Assembly: GCF_035046505.1 (NCBI RefSeq) | Contig: NC_089822.1 | Location: forward strand, 270,711,054-270,775,053 | Direction of reading: 5' to 3' | From: Tiliqua scincoides | Taxonomy: Eukaryota; Chordata; Lepidosauria; Squamata; Scincidae | DNA length: 64,000 nucleotides | Part shown: positions 10,361-19,846 of the stretch, piece by piece | Numbering within the stretch: position 1 is the stretch's first letter | Layout of the letters: each line of letters begins with the position of its first letter | The notes under the pieces: generated by a model | The model's database searches: none | Seen by the model: the letters and a program-made list of their open reading frames with translations, nothing else | Told to the model about the DNA's origin: nothing | Translations under genes and position numbers: made by a program

Positions 10361-11006
10361 TGAGGATGGTACAGTTAGCATTGCTCCTTCTCTAGTAGAA
10401 AAGCTCCTAGTAGAAAAGCTCCCCCCCCCCCACCCCGCAAGTGAAATGGCAGGCTGATTTTTTGAACAAGTTTAGGTCTTATCACCTAATGAAGAACTGG
10501 AGAAGCACTGGGAAGAACTTGTGATCAGGGTGAAACTCAAAACCTGCAAGGCTTGTTACATGTGCTGTTAATTTTCATTTTTAGGCTGGGTTGTGGGTGC
10601 TTGGGCACCTACACAGCTGCAACATTTTCAAAGGACTGTGGTGGGGAGGTTCTGCCTCACCTGCCTCCCCACCCACTGCAGGCCCCTGCTTTGCACTACC
10701 TGGTCAGTAGCAGCCCTCAAACTTGTGGGAGACTCGCCACTAGAGTAGACCAAAGTGATGGGTATCTGCTGTTGCCTGTTGGAAAGCAACCTAGAAGAAC
10801 AGTCCTCTCATAGTACTTTTTTGCTCATTAGTGAAACTGTCCTTCAAGGCTGCTGTTCTCTCTCAAACCCTGGAAGTCAACAACTCCTCTTGAACTTGTT
10901 TGGCTTCTGAGTAGATGTGCATTGGATTGCAGAGTTGGAAGTTGGAGGGGGAAGCTTTAGAGTTCACTGGAATTCTTTTTGGGGCTGGGTGGTAAAAGCA
11001 ATAGAG
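10361..11006. other. Unannotated stretch
   Basis: Nothing recognised apart from a poly-C run near 10421-10434. No exon or transposon end was supported. Confidence 0.5.
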
Positions 11007-11711
11007 CAGCATTTCTCAACCAGTAGTACTCATACCACCAGTGGTACCTGAGGTGGTGCCCAGTGGCACTCATGGCAGGACCCCCCCCCCAGACCTCCAC
11101 TGCCTGGCAGTGAGACCAGCAATATGATGCAACAAACAGTGGTAGGAGGCTCAGTTCCGCTTTTCTTGCACTCAAAAAAGCCCTCCCATCTACCCTGGGA
11201 GCCCAATCCTATGCATGTCTACTCAGAAGTAAGTTCCATTATAGTCAATGGGACTTACTACCAGGAAAAAGTGGATAGGATTGTAGCCTGAGCCTCTTAC
11301 CGTGGTTTGTTGCATCATGTCTGGCCTCTTAGTATGGAAATAACTGGTGATAAAGTCATTCCAGTTACTTCCAGTTGTACTTCCCAGAGGTGGGCCATGC
11401 AAAATGGCAAGAGGCAGATGCTGAGGAATGCTGTAATAGAACAAAAAAGAAGGGGAGATGTAAAGATGTAAACAGATGTTACTATGCTGTTGTTGCTTTA
11501 GGTTGATGATGAGGTGTCAGACTATGTGCTCAGTGCTCTTTTGCTGAAATTTCCCTATTACATAATCTTATATCATGTGTTTTGAGACTTAATAAAAAGC
11601 TAGGTCAGGAGCTGGGAGACTTCACTTCACTTCTCCCTTGATTTCATTCTTGCTCCTGCTTCCAGCACTTTCAACCTCTCTGAAACCTGTGTCTGTTGTC
11701 TAATTCTTGCC

Positions 11712-12257
11712 ATGGCTTCTCTGCCACACCAAGCAGCTAACTCAGGCTGCTCCTCAAGTAGCACCAAAATGCTACAGTGGGGGAAAACATCTGGTTTGAT
11801 ACAGTTCTTTGTTAAAGAAACAAAACATCAAGTCATTCAGTTCCATTGTATTATACATCAAGAAGCTCTTTGTGCCAGGAAAAGCAGCAAAAAATTTGAT
11901 GATGTCCTCAAAGATGTCACAAAAATGGTGAATTACATCATGACTCGTGCTCTGAATTTTCAACAGTTTCAAGCACTTCTTGAGGAGGTTCAGGCACAAT
12001 ATAATTGTTTACTTATGTACAATAATGTCCGGTGGCTGAGCAGAGGACGAGTCCTGGAGAGATTTGTAGCCTGCTTGGATGAAATTAGGCTGTTTATGAA
12101 TGAAAAAGGGCAGGAATATCCACAGCTCACTGATATGGCCTGGCTTACCAACCTCATGTTCTTTACAGATTTTACACTACACTTCAGTGTGCTGAACAAA
12201 CAACTACAAGGTGTAGAGAAAACAGCAGAAAGGATGTTTTGTGATATCAAAACATGA
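11712..12257 (+). pseudogene. hAT transposase fragment (GTF2IRD2/ZBED type)
   Basis: 181 open codons resembling the catalytic-core region of hAT transposases that also gave rise to GTF2IRD2- and ZBED-like proteins. Visible features are IQFHCIIHQEALCAR, the conserved NNVRWLSRGRVLERF and FTDFTLHFSVLNKQLQG. The N-terminal BED finger and first catalytic Asp region are absent. The frame ends shortly before the inserted SINE and homologous coding resumes beyond it near 12500 (ERDLESGQLKYFPNL). The C-terminal dimerisation region is missing, so it cannot be a working transposase. Confidence 0.8.
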
Positions 12258-12263
12258 GAGAAA

Positions 12264-12500
12264 ATTATTATTAACAGTATTTATATACCGCTTTTCAACT
12301 AAAAGTTCACAAAGCGGTTTACAGAGAAAAATCAAATAACTAAATGGCTCCCTGTCCCAAAAGGGCTCACAATCTAAAAAGATGCAAAAGAACACCAGCA
12401 GACAGCCACCAGAACAGACACTGCTGGGGTGAGATGGGCCAGTTACTCTCCCCCTGCTAAAAAAGGAGCACCCACGTGAAAAAGTGCCTCTTACCCAATC
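12264..12500 (-). mobile_element. SINE with L2-like tail, copy 2
   Basis: Minus-strand copy of the element at 6652. It begins on the plus strand with TTATTATTAACAGTATTTAT and includes AAAGCGGTTTACAGAG and CCCCTGCTAAAAAAGGAGCA. It splits the hAT transposase, so it is younger than that element. Confidence 0.78.
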
Positions 12501-12944
12501 AAAAACTGCAGGTTTTTGAAAGAGACCTTGAAAGTGGGCAGCTGAAATATTTTCCAAATCTAAAAATGCTTTTAGAAAATTCTACAACATTTGCAGACAA
12601 TCCTACAAGCCATCAGGAAATCTACAAGGAATTTTCTAGCATTGTAGCAGCTGCAAAGGTGAATTTTAGTAACAGATTTTTACAGTTCCGTAAGTTTCTG
12701 CCCACCTTCTCCAGATCCATAACCTTCCGGGGAGTCCCTGGAAGGCATGCTGACTTGCGCCCCAGAGGCACACAGCCACCTGTGACAGGTGTGTGACGCA
12801 TACCTGTGACAACCTGCGCAGAACACTGGAGAGCCCCCACCTGCTGCTGGGGTTCTGCCCAAGTGCAGGAAGTGATCAGAGTTCTGACCGGGAGGCAGTT
12901 TAGCACTCAGGTCCCTTGGAAGGGGATCTTTTCATGGGAGGGGC

Positions 12945-13080
12945 AAAGACACAAGTGCATAAGGGGAGCCCTGCTGGATCAGGCCAGGGCCCACCTTGTC
13001 CAGCTTCCTGTATCTCGCAGTGGCCCACCAGATGCCTCAACAAGAGACCTGCATCCTGGTGCCCTCCCCTGCATCTGCCC
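12945..13080 (-). mobile_element. CR1 LINE 3' tail
   Basis: Minus-strand CR1 tail (AAGTGCATAAGGGGAGCCCT, CTGGATCAGGCCAGGGCCCA, CAGCTTCCTGTATCTCGCAG) that ends about 55 bases before the MHC exon. It sits where the intron after the missing exon 2 would be. Confidence 0.75.
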
Positions 13081-13135
13081 TTCACTGAGGCAGCCTACTC
13101 TATACCCCTCCCACCTTCCCTGTCTTCTGCTCCAG

Positions 13136-13420
13136 TGAAGCCCCAGCTGCAGATCACCCCCATGGACTCAGAGCCCTCCTCCCACCACACCCTGCTGGTC
13201 TGCACCGCAGCCAGCTTCTTCCCTGCCAAGATTAACATCACTTGGCTGTGGAACGGGCAGGAGGAGGACGAGAGCAGAGTGGTGTCCACGGCGCTGATCC
13301 GGAACGGGGACTGGACCTTCTCCATCCAGGTGATGCTGGAGGCGCAGCCAGAACGCGGAGACGTCTACACCTGTCGGGTGGAGCACGCCAGCCTCCCAGG
13401 CCCCACCAGCATCCAGTGGG
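13136..13420 (+). CDS. MHC class II beta exon 3 (Ig-like beta-2 domain)
   Basis: 285 bases, phase 1, preceded by a pyrimidine-rich tract and TCCAG and followed by GTGAGA. The peptide has the paired Ig cysteines in LLVCTAASFFPAKI and GDVYTCRVEHASL, plus NGQEEDESRVVSTALIRNGD and WTFSIQVMLE, which are standard class II beta residues. The mid-domain acidic loop corresponds to the CD4-contact region. Confidence 0.92.
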
Positions 13421-14774
13421 GTGAGAAACCAATGAAGTTGCACTTCACGTGTCCTGGCCACTCTTCCTCAGCCCACAGAGACAGGCCCTGGCCCGAGGGG
13501 GCATCCCTGGGACAAGGATGCTCTGAGCGGGGGAGGGGGTGCAGAGGCTGGTTCCTGGCCTGCCCCCTCTTTGAGCTGAGACTCCTCCTCTTCCTGCAGA
13601 GCCACAGTCGGTCTCCGCCCAGAGCAAGATGTGGACGGGGGTCGTGGGACTCCTGCTGGGCCTGGTCTTCGTGGTGCCTGGACTGGCTCTGTACCTGAAG
13701 AAGAAGAAAGGTGATGGTGGCTGGGGGGGGGGGAGTATGTGCTACTGGGGCAGGAGGAAGACCTGGTGGGGATTCCCCTCCTCCTCTCTCCAGCTGGAGT
13801 CCTCTGTTCCCATCCCTCCCTGTGGCTCAGGCTGGAGTGGTGACCAGAACTGGTCCAGGCTTGGAAGAAAATGTAGCAGGGCTGATAGTCTTTCCTGGCA
13901 CCAAACGGACCCCCTGCCTGACCTCCCATTTCCTGACTAGCTGCCCTCCCATTTCCCTGATGTCTCTTCCTGTCCGTGAAATGACATTTCTGGTGCACTT
14001 GGAGACTGCTGTGCTCCTTCTCAGAAGTTGAGGCAAGAAGAGGGACAGCTTGCTGCTGATTTCCCCCTTGCCAAGCCAAGCCAAGCATCTTTCTGTGCTC
14101 TTTGCCTGAGATTCTATCCAGGGCAGTGTTTCTCAACATTTGTCGCCATATCACTTCACATGGTCCACCTATTCAAAGTACCACCTGGCGATGTAACTGG
14201 CCAGGTGTAATCTGTAATCTCCAGATACTCCTGGGTTGGGAGGCCAGATGTGACATGACAAACACCAGTAAGAGGCTCAAGGTGGACAGGAAGGCCTTTT
14301 TGAGAGCAGAAAAGCAGGCTTTGGAGCTCTGCCCATTGAGCTGAACCACCTACTGCCATTTCTTGTGTCCAGTTCCTGGTCTTGCTGCCGGGTGGCAGGT
14401 GCGCAAGGGTCCCGTGAGCGCCACCAGACACCACCTCAAGTACCACTTGAGAAACACTAGTCCAGGGTCTTCTCCAGTCCCAAGGCTGGTGAGTCTTGAG
14501 GTGCAGTCATTGTATCTGCAACATGTGTGCTTTTTGTCCAAACTTCATTGACAGCTGAGTTTTGACACCTGGTGTGCAGGTGGTAGAAGGATATCTACAG
14601 TATTTTAAAAGGCTCACTGAGATGCTCATCAGCACAGGAACAGGACTGGAAACTACCACAAGGTTTCCAAACTATCCTGAGAAATGGAAGTGACGTTTTC
14701 GCCTCTGCGGGTCATACTGAAGCTGCAGAGGCAGCAGGTGGACACACACTGCCTCTCTGGGCTTCAGAAAGCCC

Positions 14775-14846
<72 letters not shown>

Positions 14847-15493
14847 TCGCTCAGGTCCCATTTGGAGGGCTCAAGGGGTGAATATAATGGATTAGATTAT
14901 CCACGATATTCAGCCTCAGCTTGGTTCTGAGAACGGACCCCCCTCAGATACCAAGGCCCCCCTGTATTTATTCCTCATATTTACTCCCCTCCCCAGAATG
15001 AATGCACTGTGATTTCAGGACTGAAGCTTCCTGTGGAGCAAACCATGTGTGTCTGTTTGATTTTAGACACAACAATCCCAGTTATGGTATTTTGATCTAT
15101 TAGCTGGGGGGGGGGAGCAGGTCTGGGCTCTGCTTGGGGGCTCCTAAGTCAATTGATCCCTTTTCTCTCTTTTTCAGGGACTGCCATCCCTCCCCCTGCA
15201 GGTAACCTTCTTCTCTCCTCTCCCTGTTCCACCCCCTCCACTTCCCACTTCTGGTCCCTTCTGGAGTTTTCTCTCCCTGGCAGAAGGAGGAGCTGCTGCT
15301 TTCCCTACCTCTGCTTTTAGGAAGAGAAGCAGTCCGGAGGGGGGGGGCTTCTGGCTCTCCCCACCACTTACCCTCCTGGTGCTCTTTGCACCATCTCCAA
15401 GTGTCACCCCTAAGCTGGGACAGCAGGACCCTTTGACCTTCTCTGCTTTCCCTCATCAAGGTTTTTTCTCCCTCTGCAGCTCTCATCAGTTAA
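13136..15493 (+). CDS. MHC class II beta chain, exons 3-6 only
   Basis: The C-terminal half of a class II beta chain, the membrane partner that presents peptides to CD4 T cells. Four exons are seen: 13136-13420 (beta-2 Ig domain), 13600-13710 (connecting peptide, membrane helix), 15178-15201 (24-base cytoplasmic exon) and 15480-15493 (last codons and TAA). All introns have AG/GT borders, and phases agree at each junction (phase 1 throughout). The predicted tail reads KKKKGTAIPPPAALIS. No signal-peptide or beta-1 (exon 2) sequence was found upstream; instead there are a hAT relic and a CR1 tail. The open frames are undamaged, so either exons 1-2 lie beyond unusual upstream insertions or the gene lost its 5' half. 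The short last two exons are the least certain. Confidence 0.75.
13600..13710 (+). CDS. MHC class II beta exon 4 (transmembrane)
   Basis: 111 bases. The peptide starts EPQSVSAQSKMWTGVVG, the usual connecting peptide with the SAQSKM(W/L) motif, continues with a hydrophobic helix of about 21 residues, and ends in four lysines as stop-transfer. AG acceptor after CTTCCTGC and GTGATG donor. Confidence 0.9.
14124..14459 (-). mobile_element. Non-autonomous hAT MITE
   Basis: Begins CAGTGTTTCTCAA and ends TTGAGAAACACTA. The flanks share TCCAGGG on both sides, in line with the 8-base hAT target duplication. The right half, reversed, matches the left end of the hAT relic at 11007, so the two belong to one family. 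It lies in the intron between MHC exons 4 and 5. Confidence 0.8.
14769..14848. repeat. (CTTT)n microsatellite
   Basis: About 20 uninterrupted CTTT units within the long intron of the MHC fragment. Confidence 0.97.
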
Positions 15494-15529
15494 ACTGACT
15501 CGGCTTCATTGGGGTCCCGTCTGGGAATC

Positions 15530-16258
15530 ATTTTTGTCTCGCTAGTGATTCATCTTTGAGTATTTGAAGAGAACTATTCTCTTCTCCAGGCTGAACATAC
15601 CAAGTCCTCTCAGTCTTTCCCTGTGGGGCTTGTCCTCCAGTCCTCTGATCATCCTTGCCGCCCTCCTCTGAACTTGCAGTTTGGCTGCATCTCTCTTAAA
15701 GGGAGGTGCTCAGAATTGGACACAGGACTCCAGGTGAGGTCTGACCAGTGCACAGTAAAGCGAAACCACAACTTCTCGCAACTTGGAAGCTACAGTTCTA
15801 TTGATGCAGGCTAAGATTGCATTTGCCTTCTTTGCAGCCGCATCACGCTGCTGACTCATGTTCATTCTGTGATCTACCGCAACTCCAAGTTCCCGCTCAC
15901 ATGTTGTGCTGCCAAGCGAGGGATCTCCCGTTCTGTACCTGTGTCTTGGGTTGTTTTTGCCCAAGTGCAGCACCTTCCGTTTATCCCTGTTGAACCACTT
16001 TATTGAATTCAGCCCAGTATTCCATTTTGTCTAGAGTTTCCTGAAGGCTTCTCCTGACTTGCCTTGTGATGGCTACTCCTCCCAGCTTGGTGTCATCTGC
16101 AGATTTGATGAGGCCCCCTTGTATCCCTTCATCCAAGTAATTGATGTTAAAGAGAACTGGGCCCAAGACAAAGCCTGGGACACCCCACTCAAGACCGTCT
16201 TCCAGGTTGCGAAGGAGCCATTGCCGGACTCCCTTTGTGCATGGCCTACACACTCACT
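15530..16258 (-). mobile_element. Old CR1 LINE fragment
   Basis: Minus strand, RT C-terminal region of a CR1 subfamily different from the young copies. It shows CERELGVAVDHRMNMSQQ, AAAKKANAILACINR and VRPHLESCVQF in one frame and VLGPVLFNI in others. Several frame changes and stops mark it as old. It begins within 40 bases of the last MHC exon. Confidence 0.85.
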
Positions 16259-16261
16259 GTC

Positions 16262-16385
16262 AGGGTTGGGAACTTGAGTCAGTGATTCGGACTCGAGTCG
16301 CAAAAATGTGTGATTTATCTGACTCGGCAACTCATGAGTCACATGCGTGGAAGACTGAAAAAGACATGAGTCAGGGCCCCCCTGC
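16262..16385 (+). repeat. Repeat beginning CAGGGTTGGGAACT, copy 1
   Basis: About 120 bases that recur in inverted orientation at 24405-24514. Both hold ACTCGAGTCGC/GCGTCTAAGTC-like stretches and AACTCATGAGTCAC. The start CAGGG fits a DNA-transposon end. The copies could be two ends of one element or two separate MITEs. Confidence 0.55.
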
Positions 16386-16402
16386 CTTGGCACTCATCCA
16401 CG

Positions 16403-16562
16403 CAGTGGCGTAGCTGGAGGGGGGCAGAGCACTCAGGCTGGCAGCGAGGTGGGCAAGCGGCCCCTCCCTTCAGAGCCATTCCCAGTGGGAGGAGCAAAGC
16501 GGAGCCTTGCCTTGCTCGCCTCGCTGTCACTGAGTGCCCCGCCCCCTCCAGCTACACCACAG
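16403..16562 (+). mobile_element. hAT MITE, CAGTGGCGTAGCT family
   Basis: A 160-base element with inverted ends CAGTGGCGTAGCTGGAGGGG and CCCCTCCAGCTACACCACAG. A perfect 8-base duplication CATCCACG flanks it (16395-16402, 16563-16570), which identifies hAT-type insertion. GC-rich interior, no coding capacity. Confidence 0.85.
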
Positions 16563-16570
16563 CATCCACG

Positions 16571-17059
16571 CCTGCTGACTTGAGTCTGCCTGTATCTAGG
16601 GGTGCTTGCAGACTGTTTTTGAAGTTTGAAAAACCTTATGGGGCCAGCATTCCAATCAGGCGCGCAGAAGGGAGTTCCAGCCACGAGGCAGGGAAGGGTT
16701 GATGCTTCCTTTCCCAGCCAAGTGGGGGGGGGGAGAAAAGGGCTTTGCTCAGCTGCTCAGGGCCGCAGGGCCATACTGAGCCATGCTGGGGGCTGCAGCG
16801 ATGTCAAGCTGAGGAGACCCCCGTCCCAGCATGTGACCACAAGCGTTCATTTTCTGGAGGACAGCACAGGAAATGGTCTCTGCATCGCCATCCTAGTGCC
16901 AGAATTCAAAATGTGGATTGATTCAGCTTTGATGCAATTCAGGCATATTCTGGTTTGGTCAAAATAAAACTCCCCATTTAGGGAGGCTTTTTCTTAGTCT
17001 CTGTGACTTTTCAGCAAACTTTGTAAAACTTGAGACTTTGATGTCCAGCGACCCCTGGA
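16571..17059. other. Unannotated stretch
   Basis: Nothing beyond a short poly-G run near 16723 was recognised. Confidence 0.5.
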
Positions 17060-17340
17060 ACATGTGACCCTCACCTGTGGTCTGCTTCGCTACTGCCACC
17101 CTCTGGCTCTGGTGGGGGTGTGGCAGGTGAGGCAGAAGCACCCCATCACTGTCCATGCAAAAGCACCACAGTTGCTCTGCCTGCTTACACCTGAGGAGGC
17201 TCTTCTTATACCTGAGAAAGCTGGTGTAAGGAGAGCCTCCTCGGGAGTAAGCAGCTGTGGTGCTTTTCCATGGACTACAAAGGGGTGATTCTGACTCGCC
17301 TGCCACACCCGCACCGCAAGTCCCTGGACTCAGGGCTGAG
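17060..17340. mobile_element. Foldback (hairpin) MITE
   Basis: The two halves are inverted copies. GCAGGTGAGGCAGAAGCACC and CATGCAAAAGCACCACAG on the left pair with CTGTGGTGCTTTTCCATG and CTGACTCGCCTGC on the right. The inner arms pair through GAGGAGGCTCTTCTTATACC and GGTGTAAGGAGAGCCTCCTC. It ends about 55 bases before a V2R exon. Family not known to me. Confidence 0.7.
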
Positions 17341-17394
17341 AGGTCAGCGCGGCTTCCTGTTGGCTGAAGGCTGCTGTTTTCTGTTTCTTTCCAG

Positions 17395-17627
17395 CTCATC
17401 TGTTCCTGGAAAACTTCCAGTTCGATAACAGTTCTCTGGACAGCGTGTATCTGGATGAGGAGGGGGCGCTGGCTGCTGACTTTGACATTGTGAACTGGGT
17501 GCTCTTTCCCAACAAGTCCATTGACAGAGTGGAAGTGGCAAGCCTAGCCAGGGAGCAAGGGCTTCCAGGCCCCCAAAGGTTCACCATTGATGAGGGGGCC
17601 ATTGTGTGGCCCAAGTGGTTTAACAAG
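17395..17627 (+). pseudogene. V2R pseudogene exon 4
   Basis: After a one-base shift near the start it reads [37 protein letters not shown] and AIVWPKWFNK, the ligand-binding-domain end coded by V2R exon 4. It has one codon more than the intact sibling exon (35382-35612) and one base less. Donor GTAGGG at 17628. Confidence 0.88.
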
Positions 17628-18039
17628 GTAGGGAAGGGGAAACGTTTTCTTCCATGCTATTTCAGACCTCTCAATTCTAGTGCCTTGTTAGGTACTATAT
17701 ATAAGGCGACGGCAGCATTGTGGCCAGGGCTACAGATTCCTCCTGGCCCTGGGGTGCCACAGGCCCAGCCCTAATCAGCCCTCTGTGGGCACCATTGATG
17801 AAGGTCAAATCCTGTGTTGAGCAGAAGTGGTTTGACCTGCAGGGGTGACCTTGGGGCTCCAGGAATCAGCAGGGTTCCTCTCAACAGGGTCTCCAGGAAT
17901 TTCCAACATTACATTTTGTTGGAAAAAAAAACATCTCCAGAATAGAGGTGAGTTGAACCAGAGGTCTCTGGTTGAACAGAATGACTGACTGACTGGCCTA
18001 GATGTCTGGGATGCCAGAATGCCAGAATGGGTCGTCAGA

Positions 18040-18160
18040 ATGCCACATGCAAGGGAGGGCACCAGAATGAGGTCTCTTGTTATCTGGTGTGCTCCCTGGG
18101 GCATTTGGTGGGCTGCTGTGAGATACAGGAAGCTGGACAGTGGGGCTGTTCTTATGTTCT
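18040..18160 (+). mobile_element. CR1 LINE 3' tail
   Basis: Plus-strand CR1 tail ending GGGGCTGTTCTTATGTTCT, placed immediately before the acceptor of V2R pseudogene exon 5. Confidence 0.8.
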
Positions 18161-18177
18161 CTCTCCTCTGTGGCCAG

Positions 18178-18304
18178 GTGCTGCCGCATTCCAGGTGTGT
18201 GGAGAACTGTCACCCCGGGGACTTCAAGGTGATCCAGGAAGGACAGCCCTTTTGCTGCTACACATGAATCCCATGCATCAAAGGGACCATCTCCATGCAG
18301 GAAG
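18178..18304 (+). pseudogene. V2R pseudogene exon 5 (cysteine-rich)
   Basis: 127 bases, the same length as the intact sibling. It reads VLPHSRCVENCHPGDFKVIQ and EGQPFCCYT, then a stop codon, then IPCIKGTISMQE. AG acceptor after GTGGCC and GTGGGG donor. Confidence 0.88.
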
Positions 18305-18870
18305 GTGGGGGACTCCGGAGGAGAGGGCAGCTCTTGCCAAGTTGCACTCTAGCAGGGAGGGGTCTGCACCAGGGCAGCTGCAGCTCCTCTTCTGCTTTGC
18401 CCCTCGGAGGAGGGGGACAACTAGTGTAGACTTCTTTGATCTAAGCAGCCCAGTGTGTGCATATGTGTGTGTGTGTGTGGGGGGGTGTATTTAACCTATC
18501 TTACATCTCTCAGAGGTTGTTCCAGGTCTGTAAAAACAAGAACACCCCACTCTCAAGGTCATGTTTGCTTTGACAAGCTCCTGCACAAGGCTGGCTTATC
18601 CCAGCTGTGAGACCATCTCACTAAGAGGCAAAGTTGGAGGGGCAGCAAACTGGTGATTCCCCAACCTGCTGCCTCTTCCATTTGTGACACAATCATAGCC
18701 AAATCTTAAAAATCCCAAGCCCAACAGAAGAGGGTTTGGCTTCATTTCTCTGCCTGAGAGCCCACAGTCGGAGCCTTGAAGAGAAGCACCCACTCCTAGA
18801 CCAGAAGTGAAAGGAGCAGAGAAGGCTGCCATGTAGGTAATCAGATGTGTGACTCAGGGAACATCTATAA

Positions 18871-19846
18871 CAGGGGTGCTCAGTATGTCGATTGTGATCC
18901 ACTTGTCAATCGCGAGGCAAAATGTGTCGATCGCAGGCTTCGCTCCTGTCCACGCATCCCTGGAAGTGAGCTCCTGTCCACGCATCCCTGGGATTGAGCC
19001 CCGTTGACTCTACTGGGGCTGACTCATGAGTAGACCTGGAGAGGAGCTGCTGTCAGGCTTCTCTCCTGTCCAGGCATCCCTGGGAGTGAGCCCCGTTGAC
19101 TCTACTGGGGCTGACTTACCTTTCCCCTGTTTTTGCACTGGTATGTATGGAGATCTCCCCCCCAACTTCCATCTCTTGGTTCTGTGTGCAAGGGGTTTTG
19201 CACTGGTCTTGCTGTGATGTCTACATAGAGATCTTCCCTCCCCCACACCTTTCCCCTGTTTTTGCACTGGTCTGTATAGAGATCTGCTCCCCCCCCCCAC
19301 TTGTATTGGAATTGAGGAAGATCTGATGAGGAGGTAAATGTGGTGTCAGCAGTGGCCCCTTTAAGGGTAAGGCCTAGGCATCCAGCAGAGTGTGCTGCAC
19401 AGCTGCAGCCACTTGAAGGCAATAGGGCCCTCAGGGATATAAGAGCACCTGAGGCAGGAAGGGCTCCACTTATTTATGTGAGTCAGCCTTTTCCTACTTG
19501 AAGATCATTAAGTCCAAGTACTGTTCCACCATGACTGATGAACATTTGGAAGTGTGCTTGAGGCTGGCTGTCAGCAGCTACTGTCTGGACTATGCATCCT
19601 TGGCTGATTCACTTCAGTGCAAGTCATCAAAGTAAACTCAAGTAATTACAAAAAATGTTTATAGTTAATTATGTTGTGTTGTGCAATATTGGCTCATTCG
19701 GTTATGCAAGGTACACCAACATACATTGTACACATAAATGTTGTATGTTATGATGGCGCGAACATTGTAAAAAAACTCTGGTAGATCTCAGGGCCTTGCT
19801 GGGTTTCAAAGTAGCCCTTGAGCCAAAAAAAGTGTGAGCACCCCTG
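18871..19846 (+). mobile_element. hAT element with transposase C-terminus remnant
   Basis: Inverted ends CAGGGGTGCTCA and TGAGCACCCCTG. The 8-base target duplication ATCTATAA is perfect: 18863-18870 on the left, and 22215-22222 on the right beyond the LINE inserted at its end. Near 19490-19640 it encodes SYLKIIKSKYCSTMTDEHLE and RLAVSSYCLDY, the hAT dimerisation tail of GTF2IRD2-like transposases. The middle contains short tandem blocks (TTTTTGCACTGGT repeated at 19128, 19197 and 19259) and no catalytic domain, so it is a deletion derivative. Confidence 0.9.

Larger units (their letters stand above)
11007..12700 (+). mobile_element. hAT DNA transposon relic with transposase
   Basis: The left end resembles the hAT terminal repeat CAGTGTTTCTCAACC at 11007, followed by sequence shared with the MITE at 14124. 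One palindromic repeat sits inside it at 11200-11288. A transposase-like frame opens at 11712 and is broken by a SINE at 12264-12500. No right terminal repeat was found before 13 kb, so the element is truncated or eroded on the right. Confidence 0.7.

Noticed and set aside
12785-12905. Possible MHC class II beta exon 2
   Set aside because: Position and a few Arg/Cys residues were suggestive, but no beta-1 motif such as the conserved Cys with NGTERV, or a YCRHNY-like end, could be read in any frame.
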